Assembly: GCA_013398015.1 (NCBI GenBank)
Contig: VZRR01010917.1
Coordinates: forward strand, 26,488 to 90,487
DNA from: Oreocharis arfaki
Taxonomy: Eukaryota; Chordata; Aves; Passeriformes; Paramythiidae
Direction of reading: 5' to 3'
Length of the DNA stretch: 64,000 bases
Positions 50,599 through 64,000 of the stretch are shown piece after piece. The position numbers and the translations under genes were made by a program. How positions within the stretch are numbered: position 1 is the stretch's first letter; every line of letters begins with the position of its first letter. Below the pieces are notes generated by a model. It was not told where the DNA came from, ran no database searches, and saw only the letters and a list, made by a program, of their open reading frames with translations.

Positions 50599-53500
50599 CT
50601 ACACAGGACCTTTAGTCTGGAACACAGATACATTTAAACTCCTGAACGAACTTCTCCACCTGCTATCTCAAAATTACCTTACAGACAGAGTGAATGTACA
50701 ATAAAACATACTATGTTTTATGATTTAATCTTTAGAATCTAAGTAAAATTAACTATAATTAACATACAATCACAGAAAAAAAACCTCGTCAACTCTCACA
50801 TTGCTGACTTACTCATCTAATATATTTAGGCTTTTTAGTACCTTTCACAAAGACTGGAAGTATTACACTAAACTGAAATCTTACAAAGAAGTCACCTGTG
50901 AAATCTGATGACAGATTATGGCTACTGTGGGAACACTTTCATTACCATAAGTTTGAATACTTAATATCACACTTCAATGGTAAATGATTACCTTTTATGT
51001 CTAATTTCACTTTATTTATAAAAAAGATTACTTTTAAGAGCTCTGAAAGGATAGCTCTAAACCCCTGACATTTTCAGCAGCATATTAATGGTATTTCCAG
51101 TTCTAGAAGAAAATCCTGCTCCTAAGAGCCCAGCTCAATACATGAATTCACTTTGAGACCTGTACAGCATTCAGCTCGACTCTTGCCACTAGAGCTGTAG
51201 GTTAAAACTGTACCTTTACAGGTGGCAAATTCACAAGGGGCTCCCTGACTACTGCACTCTGTCCTATTTAATGCAGTACAAAACCAAGCAAAATCCATTG
51301 CTTGGACCTAGCAGTGAGAGTTTATGAGGTTTAACTCCATACAGTTCGTCAACTTTTAGTTATCACAGCTTACGTCTAACTTAGTTCTGGGGGATGGGAG
51401 AGGAGGGGAGAAGGAAGGCCATGCCCCATTAAATGTCTATTTTAAGGCTAATATGCAGGCCGACACATGAATTAAGTGGTGTGAAGTCCATTGCTGTCCC
51501 TCTGACCATGGATTAATTTCCTCCATTATGAACATACAAAAAAAATAATACTTATAACTGAGTATATAATGTCAGAAATAGCTAAGTGCTCTTGACAAGC
51601 TCTGCTCTAGATAGCTTGCACTTATGGGAAAAATTGAAGAGTTCAGCATAGAAAGTTCCGTGGAATAAAATTTTGTGTAGGAGTCCTTCTGCTACGTGGC
51701 TTCAAATTGCTTCAAGTTAAAAAAAAAGCCATTCACTTTCCAATTTGGGTTTCATCTGGTATAAAATTTCAAACCACTTCTTGAATTAAAGGCTTGATCC
51801 AAAGAATGCTTAGTATACGACAGAAAAGTGTTTTTGAGAAAGAAGGATTGAAATTCAGCCTTTCCTATTTTCTTCCTCCTTTGGGATGAGTGATGAATTG
51901 CTATGGATAGCCAAATGCACACACTTTCAAGTTTTTTGACCCAACTGAGCCTTGGCAATAGTCAATGCAAATTAGAATAGCTTCAAAAAACCCGAAAATC
52001 ATGTCCCTTTCACTTTCAATTACTTCAGGGTAAAATAATCATTTGGAAGAAGTAAGTTAACTTCCTCAAGGCATAAGGGAGAACTAGTATCTGTGAGGCT
52101 TTGACTGTGCTAAGCCCTGAACTCCGGGGTAAAAGACCAGCACTGTTGACATATCAACTTCAGTACTTCGAGCAGAACCTGAATTTCATGTGATTTAAGT
52201 AAGCCAAGCATGTTGGCCCACAAATGAGACTGCCACAGAGAGGCTTGTGAATCTCAGCAGGGCTTCCCTGACATGAAGAACAGCACTTAGGTTACTCATA
52301 TTTTATCAAAACAGTTCTGTAAACATGCCCTATGCTCTGGCAAAACTTCAAATCCATATCTAAAGGGCATGTAAATTGGTTTGGCTTCACTGATAAGATG
52401 ATTCTGAGCTGTAGGTCCAAAACCAAAAGAAAAATTTTAAAAGTTTTCGACATAAATGTTGACCCTATTTAAGCCAAAGACAACAACTCTGTGACCTTAA
52501 GTTACACAAAATTAATTAAAAAATAAAGCCTGTTCATTCTAGTGTGAATGAAAACAAGACCTAAGAAGAAATGCCATTTAATGGTGAAAGTAAGGTTAAA
52601 AAATACTGTCTGTTCTTAAAGAAAAGAAAAAAAAAAGATTTCTATAACTTTTCAGTACTTTACCCAGAAAGCATATTTTTATTGGCATCCCTAGACAATT
52701 CATCTTTAGATGAAACCAGGCAAAATTACTGCAGATAAAACTTTAGTCCCCAAATATTTGAGCAAAAACACTTGAATATTATGTTCTAAAGAAAATCTCA
52801 CCACAGACTTAATTATCAAGTTTGATAGAATACAGAACTCATAATAATAAACTACAGAAATTATGAGAAAATTAAAAAGAAATCATGATTATAAGAGATG
52901 AAGGCAAAATATACTCCTTGATTACTTGGAACTGTTTTACTACATTCAGAATTTAATAGGACATGCAAATTATCCAACAATATTTCCTGTCCTCTACTGC
53001 CAAGCCCATGAGGCATCTCATACGCTTTGATTTCAACACAAAATTTCAAAGTGTGAACTGTACACTGAAGTCTTCTTGGTAATGTTTCGGAGTACTAAGA
53101 TTTTTAGGGGCATTTATTTTCTATTTCATGGATATTTCAATAGGAAGAATATGTCTGTGATTGCACTCTTGATGAAGACTCTTATTTAAATCTCCTTACC
53201 TGCCATGGAAAGACAAAAAGACACTGTGTAGCGATGGCATCTGTATTGGGCATAGCTCCCACAGGGGAAATTACCCTTTAATAGTGTTAAGCTTGATGGT
53301 GTGTGAATGGTTATGTGGTACTTGAAGTGAATGAACCAATTCATCTTTCAGATTAGGGCCACATGCCTCTAAGTGATAAGTGCTTGGTCTCAAAAGAAAA
53401 AAAAGAACAACAGCATAAAAATATTTTACTGTCACATTTACTACCACCTGATGTTAAACTAACTTCTAGAAAGGGTGCAGTAGAATGAGTGAAATAAATC

Positions 53501-56500
53501 AACGAGCAAAATTTCTTTGCTCCTTTCCAGTCAAGCTGTATATTAAATACTAACATTATCCATGACATAAAGAGACTAATTAATATATAGATAGGGAACT
53601 ATTATTGTTATATGGAATGACAGAATAATAAATAATAAATCGACTGTGCCCAGCTTGAATTCGTCAGATATTTCACCTGAATCTTGTTTTGAACAAATAA
53701 CCAACCCACATTCTTTCATCTGTTACTTTTCCAGCTGGGTTTTGTGCTAGGCCAAACAGTACCCAAATAGGAGAGAGACAGGGAAATTCTGATATAGGCA
53801 ATTTGTTGCATTCCAGTAAAAACAATGACGAGACCACAGCTTTTTACTAAATATATTAATCTGAAAATTCTGAAGTCATTCTGCGAAGTGTCTTTTCTAG
53901 GCAGATAAGCCAAAGATGACAGGAAAGACCATTGGTTTTCATTTCCAACTGCAAACAGAGTCCAATAGTGAAGATGGTATTTTTATTTGTGAGGTTAGAG
54001 ATGGCTATGGCATTAATGCACTGCTGGACATACAAGAAGAAAATGAAAAGTTCGGAATAGATAAGATACAAGCTGAATGTGTAGCAAAAGATTCAAAGTC
54101 AGGAAACCACCAATACTGCCAATATCCACCCACCAAGTATTATGCATGACACATTTATCAATTTCTGGATTATATCACTAGGTCAGTATTTTGCAGCCGA
54201 AGATGTCAAAGCTCCTGATTACCCTTTAAGAGAGCACTGTTTAGCAATCAGATTGCACAATCTTCTGCAAAATCCTAGAAGCAAAATTAAAAAGTCTATC
54301 TCGGCTAGAGGAATACTGTTAAGTCACCTGACGATTTCCTAGCAGGCACCACAAACATCCAGAATCAACCAGATGCCTCACATTCTCCATGTTAAGTTCT
54401 GAGTAAATCATCAAAATCTTTAGTGGTAGTCATGTGCTATATCATTCTCCACTAACAGCAGAGAAATAGCAATAAAATACAAATACTATACTAGTAGCAG
54501 TATGACTGAGTGATTTGGCTATTTTAAAACCAAAGTAATTTGATATAAAAGTATTTTACATGTAGAATGGTTGATTTTTTTCTCTTTCCACCTCTAGAAA
54601 TATTTTTCCCTTCCTGAAAAGCTGAAAAAGTATGTACTTAAAATAATTTTGATGCTTGAAGGCGAATCTCAGAAATGAATGCATTGGTATACATGACAAA
54701 TGAGTACAGCTTTTATAAAAAGCATGCTTCTTTCATAACATTACTTGTTCCAGTGAATAGCCCCAGTTGCTTTATTTCAGTAAAATCTTGGCAATATCTG
54801 GCAGACATGCTTGTCATTCATTTACAAACTGTAGAGTCGGTTCATGCTCAGCACTGATCTTGTCTTTTTTTGCCTCATTATTTTTGAGTGGTTATCAGTT
54901 AAGAGCTAAAATATTTTGTTCTGACCCTGAAAAATGCTTATTAGTTACCTATTAGATGTAGCATTTTCCCTAAAAGAAATAGTTAATGTATATTATACTC
55001 CACCAAATTATAAATTTGGCCTTTGAAAGTCAGTAAGACTTATCTAGTGATACTCTCAATATACCCCAAAAAGGAGTTAGGAGAATGATCAAAGGCAGGA
55101 TAACTGATCATACTGCTCTTGTAAACTCCCTTAAGACTTTGGGGCTTCTTTTCCCTAACCAGTGCTGGCAGAAAGTTTACTGCATTAATGCTGAACCTCG
55201 GAAGAGAGCTCCTTGACACAGATGCATCTTCGAGCTTCTACTCTAGCCCTTGTACCTAAAAGCAGAGGTACCTTCGTAGTCTTTCAATACACAGGATACT
55301 GGAGAGTACCAGAGAATCAAAATGTCCAGATAGTTCAGTATCTTTAAGCTGTTCTTTCTTAAACGTTTCCTTGAAATCACCACAAATGCAGGCTTGAGTT
55401 ATAAAAAGGGAAAAAAAAAAGATTAAAAGCTAACAGCATACTTGCGAAAGCTCTATAAGGGCAGAAGTGACTAAAAAGAAAGACAGTCACTCCATCTTCA
55501 CATTACAGAAACACATCCCAAATGCATCTCCCTCCCATGATTCACAGGACAAACTATAAATGACTGCTTAACCTGTGGGTTAAGAATCTCAGTTCTATTT
55601 CCTATTCTATTTGGTATCCTCAGATAACATTCAGAGAAAGTAGCTGTTGTGCTGGGGAAGGATACTGGCTTCTATATCCCTGTTTATCCTTGATACAGCC
55701 CCCCATTCCCTGAGGGTCCCTCTGAGGCTGCCCGTTACCATCATTCCCCTTTCTCACCTTCTCCTTTCTTCTAAGAACATATTTAACTGTTAGTCAATCA
55801 GGCATTTCAGTCTGTAGTCAACCACATCACTGGCTGCTGCATTCTGCTTTGTAAATATTAATATTGGTTGGGCATCTGCTCAAGTGTGAAATAGTCTTTT
55901 AGCCACCAGGTCTGCGTTTGGCAAAGCCCTCATTAGGCTTCTAGGCAACGTGAAGCTGAATCTCTTTCCACTCAGATAAACAACACTCTTCTTTGAAACA
56001 CTCACATTTCTTTTTTCATAAATTCATTTTAAATTCTCAGCTGTCAGATGTGGCTCCCTATGTGGCCATATAAATGTTTGTGCCAGAACAACAGGCACTG
56101 GAGTGAGGGATGGGAAAGCATATTCAAGGGAAAGGACTGCACTTCTCAGTGATGGCTTACAGCAATTTGAAACACGTGTAAAACAATTATTCGCCTTCTT
56201 CTGACACACACACATGTTAAATGTATAGACTTAATAATGCCCTCATCAAATACAGTTTACTTTCAATAAAAGGATCCATGGAATGCAAAAAACACCATTT
56301 CAAATAAGGTCTACCTTATATAATAAGGTCTAAAATAAATACATAAAATAAATAAGGTCTACCAGTCAGAAACATATTTCCGTGGAACTTCAGGGATTCA
56401 GACACTTCCAAAATCACTGCTTCTCTCTTACAAGTTCCAGCATGAGTTAAAGCAGAGGGAGAGTGACTTAACATGGAGTTTCAGGAATATTTGCTTTGAC

Positions 56501-59500
56501 AGTTTCTTTGAAGGAAAGTTTATTCATTAATTATTGGTAAAAACTCTCCTCTTTGGGGATTGTCGGTGGGCTCAATTACTTTGTCTAACAGTATAAGCAA
56601 GAGGTAAAAAACAAACAATAAAAAAAGACAGGATCAACCATCACCTTTGTGGCTTGCTTCCCCATTCAATTTCAGATACTATACTAACATTTGTCCTTGA
56701 TAATTTTTATTTCTGTTTGTCTGGTATCACCTCAGGTAACTTTTCTTTGTCAATTACACTGTCAGTTGCTTTAAAGAAAATGGGAAATCTTAATTTCTTT
56801 CTTCCAACTCCTTCAATTTTCTTTTTTTTCTTTCCTACTGGCATACAAAATAAATTCACGTTAATGTGACTTTACATAATGTGTATAAGACATGCTCGTA
56901 CAAAGTTGCCAAAATACCATGCACTGGCTTTGGCCTTAGAAAAAGTCTCCTGTTAAAGAAATATTTCAGACATCAGCGACATTGGGAGGGTTACCTGATA
57001 CTGAATGATAACAGGCAATAATGAAGGGCAAAACAATGGGAAATGGACACTTGGTAAGCTTTGGAACTCACAGTGAATATATGAACTGGGAAAGAGGCCA
57101 CAGTGAACTACCCTAAGGGTTCAAGCATTAAGAGTGAAGCAATTTAGAATATACTCAAGATCATATCTGCATAGTTTATGCCTTTCCCTGCTGGTCCCTG
57201 GGATAACAGAAAGTTCTCAACCTGCAAGAATTCTGTGAAAAGACCAGAAATGTTTGCTGAAAGCTTTCCATAAGTAACAGTGCTGGTCATCAGCAAGGTC
57301 TTTCTCACTTCGGTGTGTGCAGCATGAAGCATATTTCAGACTTACATCTCAACTACAGCAGTGCCATTCACTTATTTTATCACTAAGGCATGGCACATGA
57401 AAAATAAAGTAACACAAAATTAAATGTATGGTGCATTCCATCCTAAACCATGTAAACACATGCCAATAATAACAGGTCACTTCTTTTAGACCCAAATTCC
57501 TAGATCACCCTAATGGAATAATTAAAAGAATTCACTCAAAGTAAATGGCTACAGAAAATACAAACCTACATGCAGAAAACAAGAATTATTTATATGGTAT
57601 ATATTTAAATTAAAAAAAAATACTCAATATGTAAGGGATAATGAATTCATTCTGCACAAAACACCTCATTTTTCCTCTGCAAAAAGCAAAATAAATTGTA
57701 AATCATTTGTATGGTAAAGTATTATATATGCATATGAACAAAGTATTGTGACTATATGACATAAACCCAGAAATAGATAGAAACCCTAGAGGCTGAATTC
57801 ATTAAATGAATTCTCCTTGGAAAACAGTGAGACAACACAGCCAACCAAACTGAAATCTGTTTGTGATAACAGCTGAGTGGTGCTTTTCTGTCACTATCCA
57901 GAGGTGACCAAAAAGAAATGCACAGTGTATGTGCATGAGGACTGGCAGGGGTGAGCAATGTAACTTCAGTTACTCAGATTTCCAAGTGCAATCTGTACAG
58001 TGATTAATCAGGGAAAAGGCTATCTGCTCCTTTCTCATTTTCAGTATTTTCCAGAAAGGAACCCAGGATCAAAATACTCCTCTCTTGCTACATTCACTGG
58101 CCTCAGGCTTCTTTTAGTGTGATATTTTGCTTCCTACATCCTTGTTTTTCCTCTATTTTGATTCCCTTATAAGCTAAATTAATTTAACCAAGCTTTACCA
58201 ATGATAGTGTATCTTTCCTATTCAGCTGTACATTGAGCTTTCAAATTCGAGGCAGTTACCGTGAACAAATTGGTTTTTTGCCTGAAAATGTAATTTTCTT
58301 TTGCTTTTCAATGTCAGTATTAAAGTCAGGGTTCTTCAGTCTCAGTGCCCGAGTTTCTCCATCAGTAAAATCTAAGTTGTCCCTCCTGTAACAAGCTTCA
58401 AGACCTGCTGCTGAAAATAGTATATGACAACTGGATACTAATAATTGATTAGATTAAATTGCGCTAATTTCTTCAAAATAAATTCCAAATTTATTTTGGG
58501 GTTACAGATTAAAGCACAGCTGGGCCAAGAGAAATTAAAATCCAAATTAAAAACTAGGTAACAGTTTTATCTCTTGTGACTGTAGAAGATGACCCTCTTT
58601 TATATTCTTACTACTATTTCTGGTCTGCTAATGTGTGTGGTATGCCACAGTATTACTGTGGACTGAAAAATTTAGGAGAGCAAAGAAAATCAAAGTCCCT
58701 AGTGGAAAAGATGAATGAAAACTCAGGGATTACAAGTTCAATCTTTCGGGATGCTTCTGATTGAATTTGTCTGATTTTCACTCTACAGTCAAAAGTTTAT
58801 TAAATTGCCCCTTCCTAATTTTTTTAATTATCTGTAAAAAGTGTAAAAAAAAGTCAATAAAAGAAAGAAAAGTGTGCTGATATAGAGTCCTACATTATTC
58901 TCACAAGATAATGTAACTTGCGCGTTTCAGACCTAGCTTTGTGTCATGCTTAGCATGCACAGATGGCAGAGCTTTAGAGCTGCCTGTACTCCAGGCAAGG
59001 TCACAGGTGGGAGTTTCACACTGGCAGGGACTTTTAGAGACAGAAGAAAAACTTTGATATATCCTTTTATTTCCCCACAACCAAGCTGAAGGGATCCACA
59101 AAGTGGGAACAGTGCCTGCAGTATGGTGCTATTCCATTGCTCTAGCTGGGTGTGTTCTTCCTAACTAAATTAACATGAATTAAGAGGCACAATCTTGGCT
59201 ATAAGTTCTGTTTCTGTAGAGAAAAACTTTAAACTGGATTTTATAAACCAGTTGTGAAGTGCTTTTAAAATACTTTAGCTTCTGATGAAACACGTATTTT
59301 TCACTGAAGAAATACTTCAGCCTTTTTTTGTGAACACTAGTGCTTTAAATATATTTTCCACATCTTACATCACTTTACAGTTGTCTGTGACGCAACTGAA
59401 CCAATAATTCCACAGATCCCTTTTATGATATTTGTCTGAAGCTATTTTAATTTTATACAAAAGAACGGAAGGCAGAAAAGGACAAAAAATTGGAGTAATT

Positions 59501-62500
59501 TTAATCTGTATGATAAGGTAGTTAGAATAAAGGTATTTCTGGATTATGCAGCATCTATGGTTAATACAGATGCAGTACTACTAGAATTACAGATACAGAA
59601 ATACATTTCTACTAATGGCAAAACATTATATAATATATCCATATAACAAAAAATGACACTTATTTTCTCAGCAGGTAGAGGCAGGCAATTATTTCACAAT
59701 CATCAGCTTCTTTGCTTCCTACTACTATTGTTGCACTGAATAACGAGAATTTCAGTTCTGGTATTCATATGGTTACATTTCTTACAGCATGGCTTGGATT
59801 CTGAACCCAGCTTCACACCAGCTGTGCTGATGAAGGTGCTCTGGTCTTTCATCATGCTCACATAAGAACACAGGTCAGGTTCTGTTGTTGCTTTTATTCC
59901 TATACATTAACCTGAATACGTGTAAGACAGACATGCTCCTATATTCAGCAATCTTACAGCTGGACCTGGAGGTTCTCAGCTCCATTTTAGCATCTGCCAA
60001 AACGTCCTGGTTTCCAAAAACTAAGAAATGTTTTCACAGTCATCAATGAAAATCTCTGTTAGGATTATATGCTGTATTAGAACTATTGTGTTGCCCTTGC
60101 AGTTCATTTTTCATAGTTTCTTTATTTAGATATGTTTTTTAAAACATAGCTGTTAGAAGAGGATTCATCATTTTCAGATGATGAATTATTTTCTGCCTTG
60201 TGGAACAACCTCAGTAGGCGGTCCAGGCATACACATATGGACAGCAAAAAGCCTGGAGACTGGGAAACTCTGCTAGAGATTGCAAGTGTTTCCAGAGTGA
60301 AGTGATAGCTGAGTTGAGTTTCTCAGGATGACATGCTGCACTTAGATATCTAAGTTCAACCACATATGCCTAAATCTTCTCTTATGATGGGGATTTCAGT
60401 TTTACCTTAGCTGGAATACAGCTTAGAGATATTTGCCACTCTCCTGTCATGTAAGCAATGAAAATTTCAAAGTTTATCCCCCTCATGTTTCTGTGATACA
60501 GACTTTACTAAGCACATCACACATTTCAGTTTAATGATAAAGTAGGAGCAAAAGCTTGTGGCTGGGAAGTGCATAAGCGAAAGAGGTTTGGAAATGCCAT
60601 ATGCAGTAGCTGATCAGAGACAAAGCTAACAAAAATAACATTGGATGAAATCCACACAAAGATCCTTCTTTAACTGGGATATAAGTATCCACAAGAATGT
60701 GCCATGCTCCTTTTCTGCCCTGCCTGCCACTGCAGGTTTCTCAAGTCACTGGGGGGTGCCTGTCCAACCCTGCTTTGATGAACATCCATGTAGGAGAAAG
60801 GGCACCTGCTCCCTGCAAAGAGGTCCACTGCAGTGCTGACCACAAGGGCAGTGGGGCCAGACATCCTGATCATGTTTGTCACATGGCTGGATACGTCAGG
60901 GTAGTGTCACCCACGGCAAGAGCCCTCAGGGAAGAGATGGGAGCTAATGGTCTCTAAGGAGAAGCATCCATGCTGAACTTCAAGACACACTGCAAAGCTG
61001 CTTCCTACTCCCCTCTGCTCAGGGACACAATCTAAACAACCATGTCAGTTAAGCTTATTGTTTTTACCTGAGCGTTTTTTCAGAAATAAACGAAATTCTT
61101 GCTTGTATCAAGGGACACCCAGAGAATGGGCTCAATTTATAGAGAAGCAAGTATTGTCTGATGTGCATGACTTCAAATGTAAGAAGCAGAGATAGTCACT
61201 GAATAGCAGTCTGAAGCATTAAACTTACTCCCTCTGTGAGCAGCATGTCTTTTCAGGACTAACAATTTATGAAGTTAATGCACATCTAAGTATGCAGCTG
61301 TCCTTTTCTATTTTTAATAGCTAAAAAGAAAATGTCACCAAGTAAAGGAGAAAAAAGCTGTTTCTCAGTTGGGACTGTACAGAAAACAGTGGCAGAGTTA
61401 TTCTCTGAGTTGTGAAATGGTACTAACGAATTTTGTCATAGAGCTTAAAAATACTAGATAGACCAAATAATTTAAACTCTCTTCATTTTGCATTTATGTT
61501 ATTATTGAAATGTTCTTCAAAAGAACTTACTTTAAATCTGATCGTAAAATGAATACTACCCTGTGTGTGGCTTGGTATAAATAAGCACTGAACAAAACTA
61601 CTCAAGATATTCCATTATTTGATTGCATTTTCTTTCTGTTTTACACAAGACTTAATATAAATAATACCTTACTTTCCTGGGCATTTTTGTATGAAGAATC
61701 TGTAAGTGCTTTGCAAAGCTACATACATGAAGGAAAAACGTTCAGGGTTTAACGCAGTAGTCCTCTAAAGGGGATTTATATGTAAACGTGTATTTTTCCG
61801 CTTGCCACCAGTTTCTTGGACTTTGGTGATGGATGTACTATAAATACTTTGATAGGAATAGAATCTGCAGCTGCATGAAAAGATGAATTTTGAGCAATAA
61901 ATATTTTGCTAGGATATCAGTACAATTTCTCACTCATTTGAAAAGTACTGTGAAACTTGTGCAGTAATGATCTGCAAAAAGCCAGACAAGAAGAGGACTG
62001 ATACAGGAATACAAAGGTGGCCACAGACTTGACTACATGGGAGGTGAAGATGCACTGAAAATTGAATTGTTCAGCTAGAGAAAAGTGGGTTCTTTTGTTC
62101 AGAATCATACTTGAGATGAGTCTCATTAATATCTGTAGTAATGACCTTCGCAAAGAAGCATGCTGCAAAAATGTGGTGACACAAAGTTGTAAGATACTAC
62201 AGAGGAAAAATCATACTGGAGGAATGAGGTGATGCTGAAGACCTAAATAACAGAAACAGGATGAAAGGCAATGGTACAAAATGCATCTTGGACATTATCA
62301 ACAAGAATTTCCTCTTTAAGCGTCTGAGGGGAAACAAAAGGAGAGCAAAGATTTGGTTGTGCTACTTGATCATAGTTCCTCTGAACAAAGTAATACAATC
62401 ATTAAAGAAGAAACTGTATGCAATTCAAGAACATAACAAGTGAGGAATACCCAGAAGGAAATACTGTACCACTCTGCAAGGTACAGGTAAGAACTGACCC

Positions 62501-64000
62501 AGAATATTGTGTTTCATTATGGCTTCCCACGCTTGTGAAAGTCAATTTAAATTAAAGAAACTGCTTCTAGCTTTTTTCCTCCTTTTTTAAAATTTTAATA
62601 TATATTTTTTTATTTGAAAGCCCAAAAGAAGAAAAAGCAATGCAAAAAGACTGTTGGTACAAAAATTGGTTGATTTTAACCAATTATGAGTTCAGAAGCT
62701 TTCTAACAAGCCAGAACAACAAGGTTTTGCAGTTTGCTAAGTTTATACACATGTGGTTACTTGTGATAGTACAAATTCAGTAAACTGAGAATTGCCTTCC
62801 AGCCACATCTATGATGAGATCCCCAAATTAGCTACAGCTTTGGGTTGGATCTGCATAGACAATTTCCTTATAGGTACTTCTCAAAGGCTTTTGATAAATT
62901 AAGGCGAAAAAGAAGAACAAAATCAAAACCAGGTTTTCCTTGAATTGCTTGTGCTGTGGGCCAACAAATTTTTTTCTGGGAGCTGCACACTTAGCAGCTT
63001 TGCAGCTCATGTCTACTCTCAGTATACCCAGTGAGGGCACCACAGGCAGAAGCAATCTTTCCTCCCTTTGCCCAGCCTACATAGCAGTGCGGCACACCGG
63101 CTTACAGAAAAATAAATGCAACCTGCTTTTTGTCACGCCTCACAATGAAGCTGGTCAGATACACAAAACCCAAAATGTTATAAATCCTGCATTCTGCCCA
63201 GAAAAACTCACAAAAAACCCTTACCCAACAAAATCCCAGGAATTTGCTCTACAGTTGGAAGTAGCACATGCATTGTACGCATGGTGCTACAAACAGGGTG
63301 GTTAACTGCCAAGCTCTCAGTAGAGCAGTTGCTATCAAGACAGTGTGCCATTCTGACAAGAAACGGCTGTAAAATATTTTGAAGGCAGATGAGAATAATA
63401 ATCCAAAGTAAAAAAAAAATTTCACAAACTTTATACTGGTAGGACACAGGATGAGAATGTGGTAGAAGATCTGCTGGATTCAAACAACTTTTACTTTCTA
63501 TTTAAAACTATGTATGCTGCTCTTGATCTTTTGGAAACTGTCTTAACAACTCTGTTTATGTGTAATGACAGCAGGTCCACCTTTCAGTGAAACCCTGTCA
63601 TCATAATTGGAGAGCATGTACCCAACATGCTGTTGATTTCATAAGACTTCCTCACTTCCTTGGCTGTCAGTCTCAGCAATTGCAGTGTTATGTTCCTTCC
63701 TCCCACACTGTAATTTCTTTAGCACAGGGCAGGCAGTGGAGCATGATGTTTATGCTGCTATCTCCACTGCTGTTGCTACTTCGTCGAATGCATCTGTGAT
63801 ACAAGTTGCTCAACCATTATGAGAATAATAATGCATTACAAAGCAGACAACTTATTATGCTAGAATTATTCAGTAATGGTATTTTTAATGTATATTTAAA
63901 TTTCAAAATCACTACAATTTGCATAGAGCTGCCTATAGGTCTTGAACAAAAACAAATTGCAATCCAGAGTCATTAGTGCTACAGGTTATGAAGTAAATTC
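50599..64000. other. Intronic or upstream DNA, no gene recognised
   Basis: About 13 kb with only short open frames. One minus-strand donor is noteworthy (GT at 53199-53198, with ATGGCAG before it) and is described as a finding. A GC-richer patch at 60690-60960 opens overlapping frames on both strands with no recognisable domain. I see no CR1, LTR or RNA gene here, which is a lower repeat load than in the 46-49 kb part. Confidence 0.45.
56302..56363. repeat. Three copies of an AAATAAGGTCTACC unit
   Basis: The 14-mer 'aaataaggtctacc' is exact at 56302-56315 and 56350-56363, with a partial copy ('aataaggtcta') at 56322-56332. The copies are separated by AT-rich filler, consistent with local duplication. 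Confidence 0.8.

Noticed and set aside
50815..50860. Minus-strand GTAAGT donor near 50812 as the end of another exon
   Set aside because: Every frame through the short segment between the nearest acceptor-like AG and this donor contains a stop, so no coding exon can be built.
53207..53353. Open stretch on the minus strand before the donor at 53199 read as a full internal coding exon
   Set aside because: The best acceptor ('ttatcacttag') leads to a TGA in the frame that stays open up to the donor, while the other long frame hits TAA near the middle. As an internal coding exon it fails; only a first-exon reading remains possible.
53916..54149. 77-codon plus-strand frame with charged, protein-like composition
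   Set aside because: No domain, no acceptor or donor at sensible positions, and opposite to the direction of the only supported gene. Length is within chance for this window.
60645..60957. Overlapping frames in a GC-richer patch (64, 70 and 86 codons)
   Set aside because: Both strands are open in overlapping frames, translations have no recognisable domain and there is no splice-site support.

Overview
The window looks like nuclear DNA from a bird. It is AT-rich and gene-poor, and it carries several copies of the avian CR1 LINE in both orientations, including copies with the usual 3' end (the 'cccaaaccattctatgat' type of sequence). It also has one LTR whose interior and 3' end match a family I recognise from bird genomes. 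There is no bacterial-style gene organisation. Almost all the open reading frames are short chance ORFs or decayed CR1 sequence.

Layout. Positions 1-463 hold an antisense CR1 cut by the window edge. From 464 to about 42,200 there is a long stretch with no supportable gene. It contains CR1 copies at 8,521-8,955, 20,018-20,465 and 39,432-39,993, microsatellites and inverted repeats, and several stretches that may be regulatory: a CpG-retaining block at 28,540-28,860 and enhancer-like AT-rich blocks at 13,210-13,470 and 16,180-16,440. A locally GC-rich patch lies at 31,420-32,770. At 42,216-43,495 lies the 3' end of a protein-coding gene on the minus strand: a terminal coding exon (43,035-43,495) with a clear splice acceptor and stop codon, followed by a 3' untranslated region with several AATAAA signals. 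Its C terminus is highly charged and ends in a Pro-Trp/Tyr-Gly-Leu tail. I could not name the gene.

Two possible upstream coding exons fit this exon in reading phase. One is 56 nt at 43,955-44,010 (strong acceptor, weaker donor). The other ends at 50,393 (consensus donor, poorly defined acceptor). The intron phases agree across all three, so I propose them as a chain, but only the terminal exon is well supported.

The presumed intron of this gene (44,011-50,392) has collected mobile elements: a CR1 scrap (46,366-46,490), a likely solo LTR with near-identical 5-bp flanks (46,828-47,206), and a 1.6-kb CR1 interrupted by an LTR-like insertion flanked by a TGGAT duplication (48,487-48,809). From 50,599 to 64,000 I see intron or upstream DNA with only short repeats.

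I found no RNA genes, CRISPR arrays or complete genes, and no clear new biological system. The best leads are the unidentified terminal exon with its candidate partner exons, the nested insertion and the CpG-retaining block.
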